The notes: generated by a model from the sequence alone, not told the origin. A DNA stretch of 64,000 bases from Rosellinia necatrix (GCA_021209875.1 JAGYVD010000011.1:248001-312000), one strand, 5' to 3'. Shown: positions 40,943 to 54,830, counted from the first letter of the stretch. A program made the numbers and translations.

Positions 40943-43900
40943 AATTAATGCTTTTATAACGTTTTTTTATAAAAATTAAATTAAACTAATAAACTTTATT
41001 TTTTTAAAAATAAAACTTTGTTTAATTGTTTTTATAAATATAAAAATATATGCTTGCTATTAAAAATATATTTGGTTTAAATAAATTAAACAAAAGCTTT
41101 TTTTTATATTTAATATATTTATTAAAGCTAAATATTATTTTTTTTAATAATCTGTTTTAAAAATTAAAAAATTATTTAAGCAGTATAGCTAGCTAAAAAC
41201 GTTAAAAAAAACTTTATAAATATATAATAAAAATAAATAATAAGCTTAATATATATTTTTATATTGTATTTAGCAATAAAATAAAAGTTATAAATTTTTA
41301 AACTTGCTGTTTAATATAAATTATTTATTTTATTTATTTTTTTATATTATAGTTTATTTTATTAATTTATTAAGCTTGCCGATAATTATAAAAAAAAAAA
41401 CATTTATATGCCTGAAATAATATTTTAAAACAAAAATAACTAGATAATAAGTTAATAAAAAAAACCTGTTAAATATTTAAAACTTAAAATAAAGCTGCTA
41501 GCTAAACTTAAAACTAAAAAACAGCAACTGTTTAAAATAATAAATTAAAAAAAAAACATTAAAAAAGCTTTTTTTAAAAAACAAAATGTCGATATTTTTT
41601 AAAAAATAGGCCTAAACTAATATATTATTAATTATTTTTTTATTTAAAATAATAAATAAATAAAAGCTTTAAAAAAAATAGAAGCTATGATATTAAATAT
41701 GTTTAAAATAATAAAATAAACTTAAAACTTAAAAAAGCAAAACTATGCTATAATTTATTATAAAAAAAAAAAAACAGCACAAAAAAAAAAAAAATTTATA
41801 TAACAAAAAGCTTATATTAATAAATAATTAAATAATAAGCTAAAAGTAATCAAGCAGCGTATTATTAAATCAACCGTTATTTATACAGCTTAAAAACTTT
41901 AAAAACTTTTAAAAAAATATAAAAATAAAAGCATCTGCTAACTTAAATATATTTAATTATGTATTAGACTTTAATTATAATATAAATAAAGCAAATAAAT
42001 AAAAAAAATATAAACAGAAACGTTTTAATTTATTAACATTTATAACAAAAACATTAAACTAAAACAAAAAAAAATCGGCATATTTAATTTATTATATAAT
42101 ACCTTTAACGATTTTAATATAATAATAATAAAAAAAAATATTATTTTTACTAATATATATTTTTTTATAAACCGCTTATATTTATTTTTAAAAAATAAAA
42201 AAACATAATATAAAATAAAACACTAAATCTTGTTTTTATTTTAAATACTTTTTATAAAACCAGCAGTTTTATAATAAAATAATAAGCTAAGCTTTATTAT
42301 CTATATAAAGCTATATTATAAAAACATAAGCTAAATAATTAAAATAATATAGCAACGCTTTATAATAAACGCTAGCATAAGTATTTATAAATTTAAAATT
42401 AATTATTTAACGCTTTATAATATTTATTAAAACTTATATCTTTTATTTTAATACATATAAAAATAATTAAAATATATATATGCTATAAGTATTTTAAGTA
42501 TAAATAATAGCAATTAGCATAAAATAATAACGTAAATCTATTTCAGTATAAAATTAAAAATTAAGCAGTTTTTAAAACCATTTTTTTAAAATTAATAAAT
42601 AAAAAAATATATGTTTAAAATTAAAAAAATTAGAAAAAATCTATAAAATTTAACTAAAAAAATAATCAGAAGATAAAAAAACATACCGTACCCCATATAA
42701 TAAATAACATTTAATACTTAAAAATATATATATTAACTTAGGTCTTTTTTTAAAAACAATTATTATTTTAAAAACTAATTAAAAAATCGCTTGCGCAACT
42801 AATTAAAAAAATAGTACTAAAAAAATAATAGCAAAAATTAACGATGTTGCAATAGTAGTAAATATAACTATAATAATTAATACAATTAAAACTAATAAAA
42901 TAACTAATTATCTAGCTTTTTATAAAAACGCAGAAATTATAAAAACTATAACTTTAATAAAAACAATCGCCGGTTAAAAAACAACAATTAATATAGCAAA
43001 AATAATCGCTATAATAGAAATTGTACTAACAATCAGGATAATTAAGTTTATTTTTTTAAAAAAACTAATAAAAGTTAGTTAGACTATTATTTATTAAAAA
43101 ATAAAAAAAAAATAACATATTTAAAACGTTGCCTTAGTTAATAGCAGACTTAATAAATTATTAATGCTATAAAGAATTTATTATTAATAATAAAAAAATT
43201 TAGTATTTATGTAAGTATAAACGTAATATCTGCTTTAAAAAGTTAAATATACTATTTTTATTTAATTTAAAAAAACGTATATATAAATATTATATTATAT
43301 TAATATTATCTGGCAATTTATTTTTTAAGTATTTATAATATAATAAGCAAGCTAAAAAAAATATAGTAAAAAACGTAACAGCATATTTTAAGCAAAAAAT
43401 AACTAAACAGATAAAAACTGCTAACTATTTATAAAATGCTGAAAAAATAAAACGTATTAAAAAAGCTTTTATATATAATATAAAAAAAAAATATATATAT
43501 ATATATATATTATACCTGGTTATAATTTAAAAAATAAAACTTTAAAACAAACAATAAAATAAAAATATATATTAACTCAGGCATAAATATAACATATATT
43601 AACAGAGCTTTTTTAAATATTTTAGAATATATAACAGAAAAATAACGCGGATTTTTTTAAAGTCTTAGATTAAAGCTAATTAAGCTTAAAAAATAAACAA
43701 AGTTTTTATTTATTTATAAAAAAACTAATAATAAAAAAAAACTAATAAAATAAAAATTCTATAAAAAAAGCTAGGTAATAAAAGAACTAAAACTTAACTT
43801 AGTTTTTAAAAATAACTTTTTTTTTGTATTAAACTACTATAAGCTATAAAGCTAATATAATTTAATTTTTAACTTTAATCAAGTTTTAATTAAAATTTAA

Positions 43901-44019
43901 TATTTAAACGTAAAAATATAAATATATAATAAAAATAATAAATAAAAAAAAATAAACTTTAAACCAGAAAAAAAAGCCTATATAGCTGTTAAATATAAAG
44001 CCTTATTTATTAACCGTAA

Positions 44020-44115
44020 TTTTAGCTATTTTGCGTTAAAAACTATTTTAGCAGCTATAAATATAATTATTAACGCCAGAACATTACGTGTCGTGCTAAT
44101 AATTAACGCGTTTAA
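44020..44115 (-). pseudogene. RNase H-like remnant of family A element
   Basis: About 210 bp downstream of the reverse transcriptase remnant on the minus strand, a frame reads STTRNVLALIIIFIAAKIVF followed by NAK, resembling the 'DASxxxxGxVLxQ...PIAFxSRKLNxAExNY' block of Ty3/Gypsy RNase H. Position and order fit the pol gene. The acidic residues are lost. Confidence 0.3.
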
Positions 44116-44324
44116 AAAACGTGTTATAATTACTAAAAATATTAAAATAAGCATAATATAAAAATATAAAAATAGGGCTATTTTATTATAACTATAAAAA
44201 AAGCTTTAAACGTATTAGCAGTTGCTGGTGCAGGTATAATTGCATATATAAATAACAACGGAAAACTATTTTTTAATAATATTTTTTATATTTATAAAAA
44301 AAAAAGCTTTTTGCAGGTATTTAA

Positions 44325-44684
44325 CTAAATTAAAATATTAATATATATAAATATATAGTTTAAAATAACTTTAGTAATTATAGCGATAATAACAAACAAT
44401 ATATTTTTATATAACATACTAACATTAAATAAAATCGCTAATTTTATAAAAGCTTGTTTAGCTATGTTTTTTTTTAAAACGCCGTTTATAAATATTATAA
44501 AAAACATAATAGATTTTTTTAAATAAAAAAACAAAAGCATATTAATATTAAAAATAACGCGTTTTAAAATCTTTAAAGTTATATTTATATTAAAAATTAA
44601 ACGATTTATAGATATACTAAAAATAATTATTTTTACAAGCATATATATATATGTTAAAAAAGCGTTTTTAGCTAAAAAATTCAA
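44325..44684 (-). pseudogene. reverse transcriptase remnant of family A element
   Basis: An open frame of 119 codons (44325-44684) on the minus strand, unusual in RIPed DNA. Its sequence follows the end of a Ty3/Gypsy reverse transcriptase: a segment like the 'YxDDIIIFS' motif and following helix (VKIIIFSISINR, then ITLKILK), then FFYLKKSIMFF like 'KCxF...VxFLG', then NVSML and KVILNY like 'NVxxLxxFLG...YYRxFIPNY'. The catalytic Asp pair is not preserved. This is a pattern comparison from memory of the family, made uncertain by RIP substitutions. The ATG used is arbitrary because the element was originally one polyprotein. Confidence 0.45.
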
Positions 44685-46162
44685 AAAATTAGCCGGAGCT
44701 TTTAATATTTAATAAAATAAAAAAATAGTCGATATACTAGTTAAACAGCAATTAAAAGCTTTTTTAATAAGAAATTAGCAAAACTAAAACATTAAGCTTA
44801 TAAGTCGTATATATTTATTTAATTATAAAAATAAAGATTTTTTAATAAATTTTATAACAACTTTTATAAAAAATATATAAAATAAATTGATAAACTAACT
44901 TTGTTTATATATTTTATATTTATAATATAATAATTAATAATAAATAAAATAGAACTTTTAAATATAATAATATAAAAAGCTAAATAATTATAAACTTAAA
45001 GATTTTTAATAAAATAGCTGTACTAAATAATTATTTATTATTATTACAAGCCGAAATAATTAAATCTTTAAAAAAAACATTTTATAATAATTATTAATAT
45101 AATAATATTTTTTATTAGTTTTAATATATTTTAATTTTAAAACCGGTTTATAATAATAACCTTAAAAAATAAAAAATACTACGTTATAATAATAAAATTC
45201 TATAATTTTTAGATTATATATAACGTTATATGAATAATTTTGTTAAAATATATTAAAAATATTATAAAATATTTATAAATAATATAATAATATTTTTAAA
45301 ATTATTAAATAATATAAAAATATATAAAAACTATATTTAAACTATTTAAAAATAAATATATAGTTATATTATTAACAAAATCTTTTATCGGCTATTTTTT
45401 AATAAATTTATTTAAATTTAAAATAAACACGTTTAAAATAATAATACTAAAAAGCTGCGTTGCAGCAATTTATAACCTAGCTTTTTTAAGTTAACTAAAA
45501 ACTTTTAAATAATATATAAACATAATAAAATTTTTATATAGCTTGATTTTATATTATATAAAGCTAATCGAGCTGCTGTAAAATAAAAAAGCTGTTTTAT
45601 TAGCTAAAAATAAATAAATAAAACATATTAAAATAAAAAAACTAAGTAAGCATAAAACAAATATAAAAATTAAATATTATAAACTAATTGTTTTAAAAAT
45701 AGCTTTATTTAAAACTATATAAAATACTATATATAAAAAACTATTTTATTTTATTATGACTTATATAAAGACTTATTTTTATAAATTAATAAATTAATAT
45801 AAAAAGTTTTGAAATAATAATTTTTATTTAATAATAAAAATATATAAAAACTAAAAACATAATTTTTAATAGTAACGTTTAATTAATAATAAATTTAAAT
45901 AAATCGCTAGTTAATATAAAAATAAACTATAGATTTTTAAAACTAAAAATAATATATTTAATTTAAACAGCTAAAAAACTACGCACGATAATATAATCTA
46001 ATAAAAAATTAATAATTATATTAATAAATTATTTAACTATTAAAAATATTATTAAACAAACAACTTTAAAAACTATAACTATTAAACATATTAATTACAG
46101 ACTAATTAATTTATTTATTTATTTATTATAATATAGATTATATAAATATTATTTATTAAATA

Positions 46163-46436
46163 TGTCATGGCCCACAGCCATAATAGCGATCTCTGATTGG
46201 CCGGCTGGCCAACCGGCCAGTCGATCTCTGATTGGCCACCTGGCTGGGCAGGTACAGGTATAGAATAGTAAATGCGGTAAGTAGGCCAGTCACGTAGTAA
46301 ATAGCTAATAGTATATATAAGTAAGAATTCCGACCGTCGGCCTTATATATAGTTTTTTTTTTTAACTTTAGTTTTTTTTTTTAATATATAAATATAGTTG
46401 GGCATTGCTCCAACTGTTGTTATTACAGCTATTATA
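46163..46436 (+). repeat. 5' LTR of family B element
   Basis: The left half is almost free of RIP changes. It contains two copies of a 16 bp motif CGATCTCTGATTGGCC (46187-46202 and 46222-46237), each with ATTGG, an inverted CCAAT box, separated by a GGCCGGCTGGCC/AACCGGCC palindromic stretch. A TATATATAA at 46313-46320 is a likely TATA box. Confidence 0.85.
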
Positions 46437-49400
46437 AAACTAAAGTTTATTTTTTATTATTTAAAAAAACGTTAAATTTTTTTAAACGATTAATTAATTA
46501 ATACGCTAAAAACATTATAGCAAAAAAAAATAATTTAATTTTTTTAGCAAAAGCTAAACAATAAATACGTTTTAAAAAAAACGATTTAAATAAACTAGCA
46601 CCTCGGAATATTAATTAATATAATTACTGCAAACTTTATTGCTAGTTTTTAAAGTTTATAAAGTTAGCGTTATAAACAGATAATATTAATACAATAGAAC
46701 GTTTTAAATATAAAAATAATAATTATAACGGAGATAAAAATAAAAAAAAATAAACTTATTAATATTTTCGTATTAAAATCGCACCGCTTAAAGTAATAAT
46801 TAAAGCTTGCGTGCAGCTAGCTTTTATAAAATTTTATAAAAATTTTATAAAACAAATAAAAACTAATACAGCTTATTTTATTATTAATAAATAACTAAAA
46901 ATAATATTTGTAATAATAACGCTTAAAAAAAAACATATATTTTTATTATAAAATAACTTTATAAACTTTTAGCAGTTTATAAAACTAGTTTATAACTATT
47001 TTAAAAAATATATTATAAATTTAAACACCGCTTATTGTTTATTAGTGCTGCTTAAAATATTTTAAAAAATATTATTAATTTAATAAATAAAATAAATAAT
47101 AACTTTATATAAACATTATATTAAATAAACTAGTTTAGCTTATAAAATAAAAAAGTTAACGCTAACCTAAATTACGTTTTAATTAAAATAAACAAAAAAT
47201 TAAAATTTTAAAAAACTAGATTGTTGCAATATCCGCTTAAATAAATAGAACATTTAACAGTTATTAAAAAACTACATTTAAGCTAAACCTAAGTATTTTT
47301 AACTTTTTATAAATAAAAAGCTAGTAAACAACAAATTAAAAATAAAATTTAAGCATTAATTTATGTTTTTAAAAAGCAAACTTATTAAACACAGCGATTA
47401 TTTTTAATACGAATTAAAAAAAATCGATTATATCGCTAGCTGTATAAAAAATAAAGCTTTAAAAAACTTTATATTGTTTATTATTAATAATTATAGCAAA
47501 CTAACACTAAAAACTAGCTAAAAAGTTCTAGACTACTTTTTTTTATTTTATAACAACTTTAACAAATATAAAAAAACTAAAATTAAATATTAAAACTTAA
47601 AAATAGCTGCAAGCAATAAGTTGATTTTATTTTATATTAAATTTGCTTAATAAGCTGGCATAGCACAGGTTAACTTAAAAAATTTTAAATAAAATATATA
47701 TAATAAATTATTTAAACGTTTAAATAAGCTTTATATAAATAAACTATATAATAATATAATAAATTTTACAGTTTATTATAAATATATATAGTTATATAAT
47801 TATTAGCAGCAAAAAAACTTTATTTAAAGTAAAGCTTTATAAAAAAAAAAAAATCCGAAAAAAAAAAAGCTAAAAAAATTTTTAACCTAAGCCGCTTAAA
47901 GTAGTTTCTAACTTAAAAACGCTTATATACTAAAAAACAACAATAAAAGCGTCGCTATTATTAAATAAATAAAAAATAAAACAAAAATTTATGCTAAACT
48001 AAAATTAAACTAATTTAAAGCTTTTATTTTAAAAAATAAATATTTTATCTGTTATAAATAAAAATATTGCAGCAATAATTATTTTTATAAAAATAACTTT
48101 AACTAATTAAATAATATACGCGTTAATGCTATTTTTATAAAAACTATAAAAACAGATTATGCAGAAATAAAAAATATAAATAAAAAAAAAAAAACAGCTT
48201 AAAATAAATAAACTTTTTTTTTAAATAAAAAATATTAGCATTTAATATAATATAATATAAAAAAATCCTGTTTAATTTTTTAAAAAGTATTTTAAAAAAA
48301 AAGCTATTTTTTATAAATTATATTATGATAAATAATAAATTTATATTATTTATTAAAACTTTAGCCGACATAAAAACAAACATATATATTTTAACCAGCA
48401 TAATTTTTACTGCTTAAATAATAAAATACTTAAAACTTAAAATTATAACAGGCTTTAAACTAGCTATTATCGCCGGATATAATAACAACTTAACTTAACA
48501 AATAGACCTAGCTTTAAAAGCATATTTTAAAATATAAAAAAAAACAATATAAAAAGCTTTTTTAATTATAATTAATATAAAATATAACGTAATTATTAGA
48601 AAAAAATATTATAACTATTATAACGTATTAATAAATTTTTTATATAAACAACTTTTATTTTTAAATAACTAGAAACTAAAGTATTAAGCTTTTAAGATTT
48701 TAATAAATAAAATAAACGATTTATTAAAACATTTTAAATATTAAAAAAACGTTGCCTAAAAAAAAAGCTAATAAACTGCAAAAATAAAAAACGTAAAAAT
48801 AAGCGATTTAATTAAAAGCGGCAAAAAAAAAAGCTGCAAAAATAAAGCATTTTAAGCTAAATATAGCAGAAAATTATCTAGCTAAAAATTAAGCTAACTA
48901 TAAATAATATAAACTTAAAAAGCTTTTTTAAATTTATTTTAGTAGTTAATTTAAAGCTTTAAAATTAATAGTTATTTTAAATAAAAAATAAAATTATATA
49001 AAAATATATAAAATAAAAAAGTATTAAATAAAAATAAAATACCGATTTAATTTTAAAAGTAGTAAAATTAAATTAAAAATAAAAACTCTGCTTAAAAAAT
49101 GTTTAAAAGTTATATTAACTTTAGCAAAACGTTATTAAATAATATAAGCATTAACTTATAAAAATTATAATTATTAAAGCTATAGTTTTTAATATAACGT
49201 TATAACAAAACAGTATAATATGCTATAGTATAATTATATTATATAAAATTAATAAAATAATAAAATATAAAAAACAAAAGATTTAAAATAAACTATTAAA
49301 TAAAAATAAAGCCGAACTAAAAAAAAGCTTATTATAAATCGTTTTAAAAGCTTATTATAAATATTTAAATATTTTTTTAAAAGCTGTTTTAAACGATTTA

Positions 49401-49583
49401 TTTTTATATAAACCGGGAGTTAATTATTGTTTAATATTAAATTAAAACCCGGGATTATTAAAATATAGTTTTTTATATAAAATATTATGTAAAAAAGCTA
49501 AAACATATTAACAATATATTTATAATAACTTAATAAAAAGATTTATAAAACTTACGCTGGTTTTTTAAGCAGCCTTTATATTT
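46437..49583 (+). pseudogene. presumed gag-protease region of family B, degraded
   Basis: About 3.1 kb between the 5' LTR and the first reverse transcriptase motif. Stops in every frame; no zinc knuckle or protease motif can be called with confidence. A Cys/Tyr/Lys-rich patch near 48050-48100 could be the remains of a nucleocapsid zinc knuckle but does not keep the CCHC spacing. No primer-binding site is recognisable right after the LTR. Confidence 0.35.
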
Positions 49584-50413
49584 TTTACACGTAAAAACAA
49601 CAGGTTTTTATACTTGTGCGTTAACTATAAAAAATTAAATATTTTAATTTAAAAAAACTATTATTTATTATTATTAATCGAGAAAATATTAGCTTGTATA
49701 ATATAAGCTAAAATATTTATAAAGATTAATATTAAGCAGACGTTTTATTATATCTGTATTATAAAAAAAAATTAAAAATTAACCGCTTTTTAAACCTAGT
49801 ATAAAGCTTATTAATTTAAAATATTATTTTTTAAGTTAATTAACAGGCTAGCTATTTTTTAAAAGTATATTAATAATATATTATAAAAATACTTAGATAT
49901 TTTTTATATAGCTTATATGAATAATATTTTAATTTATTTAAATAATAAACTAGAATATTAATACTATGTTAATAAAATGTTATAACGTTTTAAAAAAACA
50001 GAACTATAAGCCGACTTAAAAAAATATAAATTTTATATAAAAAAAACTAAGTTTTTTAAATTTATTATTAGAACTAAAAAAATAAAAGTTAATTTTAATA
50101 AAATTAAAATTATTTTTAGCTAAAAAACGCCTAAAAAAAAAAAGCGTTATTAAAAAAATTACGTTTATTTTTAAGTTTTTATAACTTTTACAGAAAGTTT
50201 ATTTAAAAATATAATTAAATAATAAAACTATTAAATAACTTAACTTATATAAAAGCTAATTTAATTTAGTTAAAAGCTTGTTAAAATATGTTTAAAATAT
50301 TAAAAAATAAGCTAATTAATATATTAATACTAAAGTATTTCGATTATAAAAACAAAATATAAATAAAAATAAACGCGGCCGACGGAGTAGCAGCCGGCGT
50401 GCTGTTATAACAA
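49584..50413 (+). pseudogene. Ty3/Gypsy reverse transcriptase-RNase H remnant, family B
   Basis: The plus strand shows the ordered core of a Ty3/Gypsy pol. At 49584-49760 one frame reads LYLCVNYKKLN, then YYLLLLIEKIL, then AKIFIKINIKQTF, matching 'LRLCVDYRxLN...YPLPLIDEIL...AKxFTKxDIKxAF'. At 49890-49943 it reads FYIAYMNNILIYLN, matching the catalytic 'YLDDILIYS' block with both Asp changed to Asn, as RIP on GAC/GAT would do. At 50366-50413 INAADGVAAGVLL matches the RNase H start 'DASxxxxGxVLxQ'. The last block keeps unusually high GC. In-frame stops and lost Asp residues make it non-functional. Confidence 0.8.
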
Positions 50414-50653
50414 AAAATAGCAAATAACCTGTAGCAGCTAATTATATTTTATTTAAAAACTTTTTATAACATAAAATTAAATTACAGCATTTATAATAAA
50501 AAAATATTAGCTGTTATTAAAAAATTATTATATTAAAAAACAGAATTAATAAGCTTATAACGATTGCAGCTATTTTTAGTTGTTATAAATTATGCTGCAT
50601 TAAAATATTTTAGCATAAAAAAAATTTTAAATTTAAAACAAGCTAAATAAGCC

Positions 50654-50720
50654 GAGCTAATTATATATTATAATTTTAATATTATATATTGTTTAAAATT
50701 AAAAAATATAATAGCGGATA
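50654..50720 (+). pseudogene. post-RNase H connector remnant, family B
   Basis: A frame reading YYNFNIIYCLKLKNIIAD matches the 'EYNFxIxYRPGxxNxVADALSR' block that ends the RNase H region of Ty3/Gypsy elements, about 240 bp after the RNase H start, as expected. Integrase should follow; a possible start of its core (IYSNRF followed by a stop and KFF, compare 'VIVDRFSKF') is seen near 51236-51270. Confidence 0.6.
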
Positions 50721-52735
50721 TTTTTTTTAAACTAATAAAAATTTAAAAATATAAAAACAATAGAAAAATAAATAAAAAATTATAGCTTTTTTTAAGCCGG
50801 CAACTTTTAAATAAAAAAAATATATATAAAATATATATTATAAAAATATTATATTTTACTACTGTTAAAAATAATATTTATAAACGTAGTATTAAAATAA
50901 ATTAATATAATATTAGTTTAAACAAATATTAAAAAAGCTTAAGCTAATAAAAATTTTAATTAATTAATATTAAAAACCTGTTATTATATAAAAAAAATTA
51001 GTTGTTTTAAATTAAATAATTTATAGATTTAAATAATTAAAAAGTTTATATAAAACTAATAATAATATATTTAAGTTATAAAAAATAAAACGTTTAATAT
51101 TTTAATATTACTAATAATTAAAACTATATTATAAAATTAATTAATATATAGCAAACTATTTTTACTGCTTTATAAAAGTTTTTGTAATAAAATATTAAAA
51201 AAGTTAATTTTATTACAAATATTAAAATATATTTAGTAATATATAGTAATCGATTTTAAAAGTTTTTTTAAAAACAAGTATAAAAATAATATAATTTTTT
51301 ATATAATTAATAAACTATTAAAACTAATATAAACAACTATATATAAAAAATCTATAACAACAAAAAACGCTGCTAAAATATATTATAAAAGTTTTTATTA
51401 AATATATAAATAGCTAAAAACTGTAGTTAATAATAAAAAAAAACAGTTTATTATTAATTTTATAAACAAGCTATTAAAAATATAAAATATAAAACTAGAC
51501 TTTTTTGCAGCAAAATATTATTAATTAATAAAATAAATAAAAATAATATATGAATAAATAAATTAAAAGCTGCGATTATATATTAATTATTTTTAAAAAA
51601 ACTAGTTAAAAGTACTGCTAGTTTTAAACGCGGTTTAAGCATTTTTATTTTATAAAGCTTTAAAAAAGCTATTTTTAAAAAAAATGCTAATAAAAAAGCT
51701 AATAAATATAATATTTAATTAAAAAGCTTAAATAAAAGCAAAACATTTGTAAAAAAAATTAATTAAAAAAAAGCTGTTTTAAAAAAAAATATAAATATTT
51801 ATAAAAAAAGTCTATAATTATATTAAAAAGCAAAAGTATAAATATAAAAGCGTAAAAATAAATAATTATATAAGCTAATAAATATTAATAAAACTTAGAT
51901 TTTATAATTAAAAACTATATGTTTATATTATAAAAAAAAAAAAATTAAACTAACTGTTTTAACGATAAGCTAAACTTTTTAATAATATAATAAGCTTATA
52001 AAATTATTAATATTTAAACCGATTGTTTTAATATATTTAAACTAAAACTGTTAATAATATAATAAAAAAGCTATTAGTTTTATGCTAAGCAATTATAAAA
52101 ATATATAAACGATCTGCTGTTTAAATAAAAAATACTCCGACTAGAAAAAAAAATAATCGATAAAACGTTAAAAAAAAAAAAATAAAAAATTAAAAAAATT
52201 TTATTATTAAAAATTTAAAAAAAAAAATTGTTTTATAAAATGTTATAAACAAGCTAAAAATATAACAACAATTAATATTTAGCAACAAACTTAAAAAACG
52301 TTTTAATTAAATTAAAAAAATATTATAAAAAATATTTAAAAAAAGCAGGGCTGCTAAAGCAATTATAAAAATAAATTAAAGCGGCTAAAAAAAATATATT
52401 TATTAAAACATATAATAATAACAACGTATTATAAAACAAAATATAACTAAAATTATAAGTGCAGCATAAATAATATAATAAATAACTTAATTAAAAAATA
52501 AACTAAATAAAAATTAATTAATTAACGTAATAAGTAAGAACTAAAAATTAAAAACCTTTAGATTTTAATTAATTATATACGCTAAAAATATTTTTTTACT
52601 GCTTAAAAGTATTAATTTAAAAATTATTAATTTAAGCTTTATGCGTAGCATAAACAACTTAAAAATTAGCTTAGTATATTTTTAACTTTACGCGCAGCTA
52701 AAAACTTAAGCTAAGCTTTTTTGCAAAAAAAGGAT
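50721..52735 (+). pseudogene. presumed integrase region of family B, degraded
   Basis: About 2 kb between the connector motif and the 3' LTR. Apart from the weak integrase-core pattern near 51240, no catalytic DDE or zinc-binding HHCC residues can be placed. It ends in the purine-rich tract at 52725-52735. Confidence 0.4.
52725..52735 (+). promoter_or_regulatory. polypurine tract of family B element
   Basis: AAAAAAAGGAT immediately before the right LTR, the position and composition expected for the plus-strand primer of reverse transcription. Confidence 0.65.
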
Positions 52736-53013
52736 TATTATAGCCTACAGCTATAATAGCAATCTCTGATTAGCCGGCTAGCTAACCGGCCAGTCGATCT
52801 TTAATTAGCCACTTAGCTGGGCAGATATAAGTATAGAATAGTAAATACAGTAAATAGGCCAGTTATATAATAAATAGCTAGTAGTATATATAAATAAAAA
52901 TTCCGGCCGTCGGCCCTATATATAGTTTTTTTTTTTTTTTAACCTTAGTTTTTTTTCCTAATATATAGGTATAGTTGGGCATCGCTCCAACAGCCGTTAT
53001 TACAGCCATTACA
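52736..53013 (+). repeat. 3' LTR of family B element
   Basis: 278 bp, aligned to 46163-46436 over its whole length with mainly C-to-T and G-to-A differences. The left half is more RIPed than in the 5' LTR, whereas the right half (from about 52900) is less mutated. Confidence 0.85.
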
Positions 53014-53018
53014 AAATA

Positions 53019-54830
53019 AACTAAACTATATATAAAACGTTTTTAGCTGTTTATAAATAATATTAAATATTTAAAAAATAAACAAAAAACTAATAAATAT
53101 AAATAATAAATTTATGCTAAATATAATATAAAAAAAATTAAAAGCTGCGTTTTATATGTTTATATTAAAAATAATTATAAGTAAAATTTTAAAAAACAAA
53201 TTTTTAGCAGTATATATAAAAAACTATAAATATATATAAATATTAAAAGATTTAAAAATGTTATAAAAAAAAAAAAGCGATAAAAATATCGCGGTTTATT
53301 TTATGCCTAAATATTTTTTTAATATTATTATAAACGGACTAAGATATAATATATATATAAATATAAAACGTTTATATATTCTGATCAGCATAGTTAAAAA
53401 AATTCTAAAACAGGCATATAATAAAAAACAGCTTTATAATACTTAATAAATAATATAAATATTAAAACTATTTATAATAGCTAATAAAATATAAATAGTA
53501 AATAATTATATTAAATATTATAACGTATATAATTTAAACTAAACTAATAAACAGCTACTAATAAAAAAACTAACGTTAATTAAACTTAAAAACCTATTAT
53601 TTATACGTATTATAAATATAAACTTTATTTTAGCATTTTTAAAAATTAAAATTAAAAGTATTATTTAGCAGCTAAACAGAAAAAAATTATATTTTAACAC
53701 GTATAACGCTATAATAACAGTTTTATACTCTGCTTTAAAACATATATTATTAATTTTAAAATATAAAAAATATATAGTAAAAAAAAAAAATACTGTTTTA
53801 ATTAAACAACTCTTGTGAAACAACTAAAGCATTTTTAAAACAATTATTTTTAATAAAAACTAACTGTTTATATTTAACTTTTAATAAAATATATAAAAGT
53901 TATTTAATATTAAGCTAATAATAATAGCTATATATTATGTATAAATAAACGGCCTGTTAAAATATAAAAACTAAACAATTAAAATAATAATATAATATTA
54001 TATATTTATTAAACTAAAAATAAATTAAATCAAGATTATATTGTTTATATAATAGAACTTAAACGTTATATATAACGATATTATATATTTAATTTTTATA
54101 AACAGTTATTTAAGTTTAAATTGCTTAATATATTAAAAATATTAATAAATTTTAATAATATTAAAAAATTTTAAATATATGTTTTTTTTGCAAATATTTA
54201 TATTAAAACGCTTATTTAGCAATAAATTTTGTTTAAGCCGCAGTAAAACATATTTATAACGTTAAACACTGCTTATTAAAATTTAATAAAAAAAATCAAG
54301 TTTATTTACGCTTATATAAAAAGTATTATTAGCTTAATTAATTATTAAAAAAATATTTTTAATAAAAATTAAAACTTTAAATAATTAAACAATAAATAAA
54401 AAACCTAAGTTATAAATTAAACTTTTTTAATAATTTTTATATTTATTCAATAATTTTTATAAAACCTTTATATATAACTCCCGAAAAACCTAACTTTTTT
54501 AAAAAAAAAATACTGCTACTTAGACTTATAAAAACTAAACAAAATTTTAATAAAAAAATATATATAAAATAAAAATTATTTTTAAATATTATTTTAACTA
54601 AAAACGCCACAGTTTTAATTATTTTATTAAATAAAAAATAAAATTATAAATATAATTAATAAAAATACAAAAGCAATTTTAATACAGCAGAAAGCTTATA
54701 AAAAAATATTAAAATTAACATAGTTTATGTTTTATTATATAAATAAACGTTAAAAAAAAAAGCTGACTACAACAAATTATATAATAAACTCTGTTAAAAC
54801 CAGCAAAACTTTTTAATTAACGCAGCTTTT
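53019..54830 (-). other. family A interior, right part (presumed gag side)
   Basis: RIP-degraded sequence separated from the left part by the family B insertion. In the minus orientation this is the gag side. Nothing is recognisable. Confidence 0.45.

Larger units (their letters stand above)
40943..46157 (-). other. family A interior, left part
   Basis: RIP-degraded interior holding the reverse transcriptase and RNase H remnants described separately. The remaining ~3 kb to the left (40943-44000) should hold the integrase in this orientation, but no integrase motif can be called. Confidence 0.5.
46163..53013 (+). mobile_element. Ty3/Gypsy LTR retrotransposon, family B, nested (6.85 kb)
   Basis: Direct LTRs (46163-46436, 274 bp; 52736-53013, 278 bp) start TGTCATGG and end ATTACA, flanked by a perfect AAATA duplication (46158-46162 and 53014-53018). 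A purine-rich tract AAAAAAAGGAT at 52725-52735 directly abuts the right LTR, giving the plus orientation. The plus strand carries, in order, reverse transcriptase, RNase H and the post-RNase H connector motif of Ty3/Gypsy elements, all broken by stops. The left half should hold gag and protease, but these are not recognisable. It inserted into the interior of the family A element and is therefore younger than it. Confidence 0.88.

Noticed and set aside
43140..43260. Cys-containing plus frame near 43.2 kb suggestive of a zinc finger
   Set aside because: Spacing fits no known finger, stops interrupt it, and the strand disagrees with the element's reverse transcriptase remnant.
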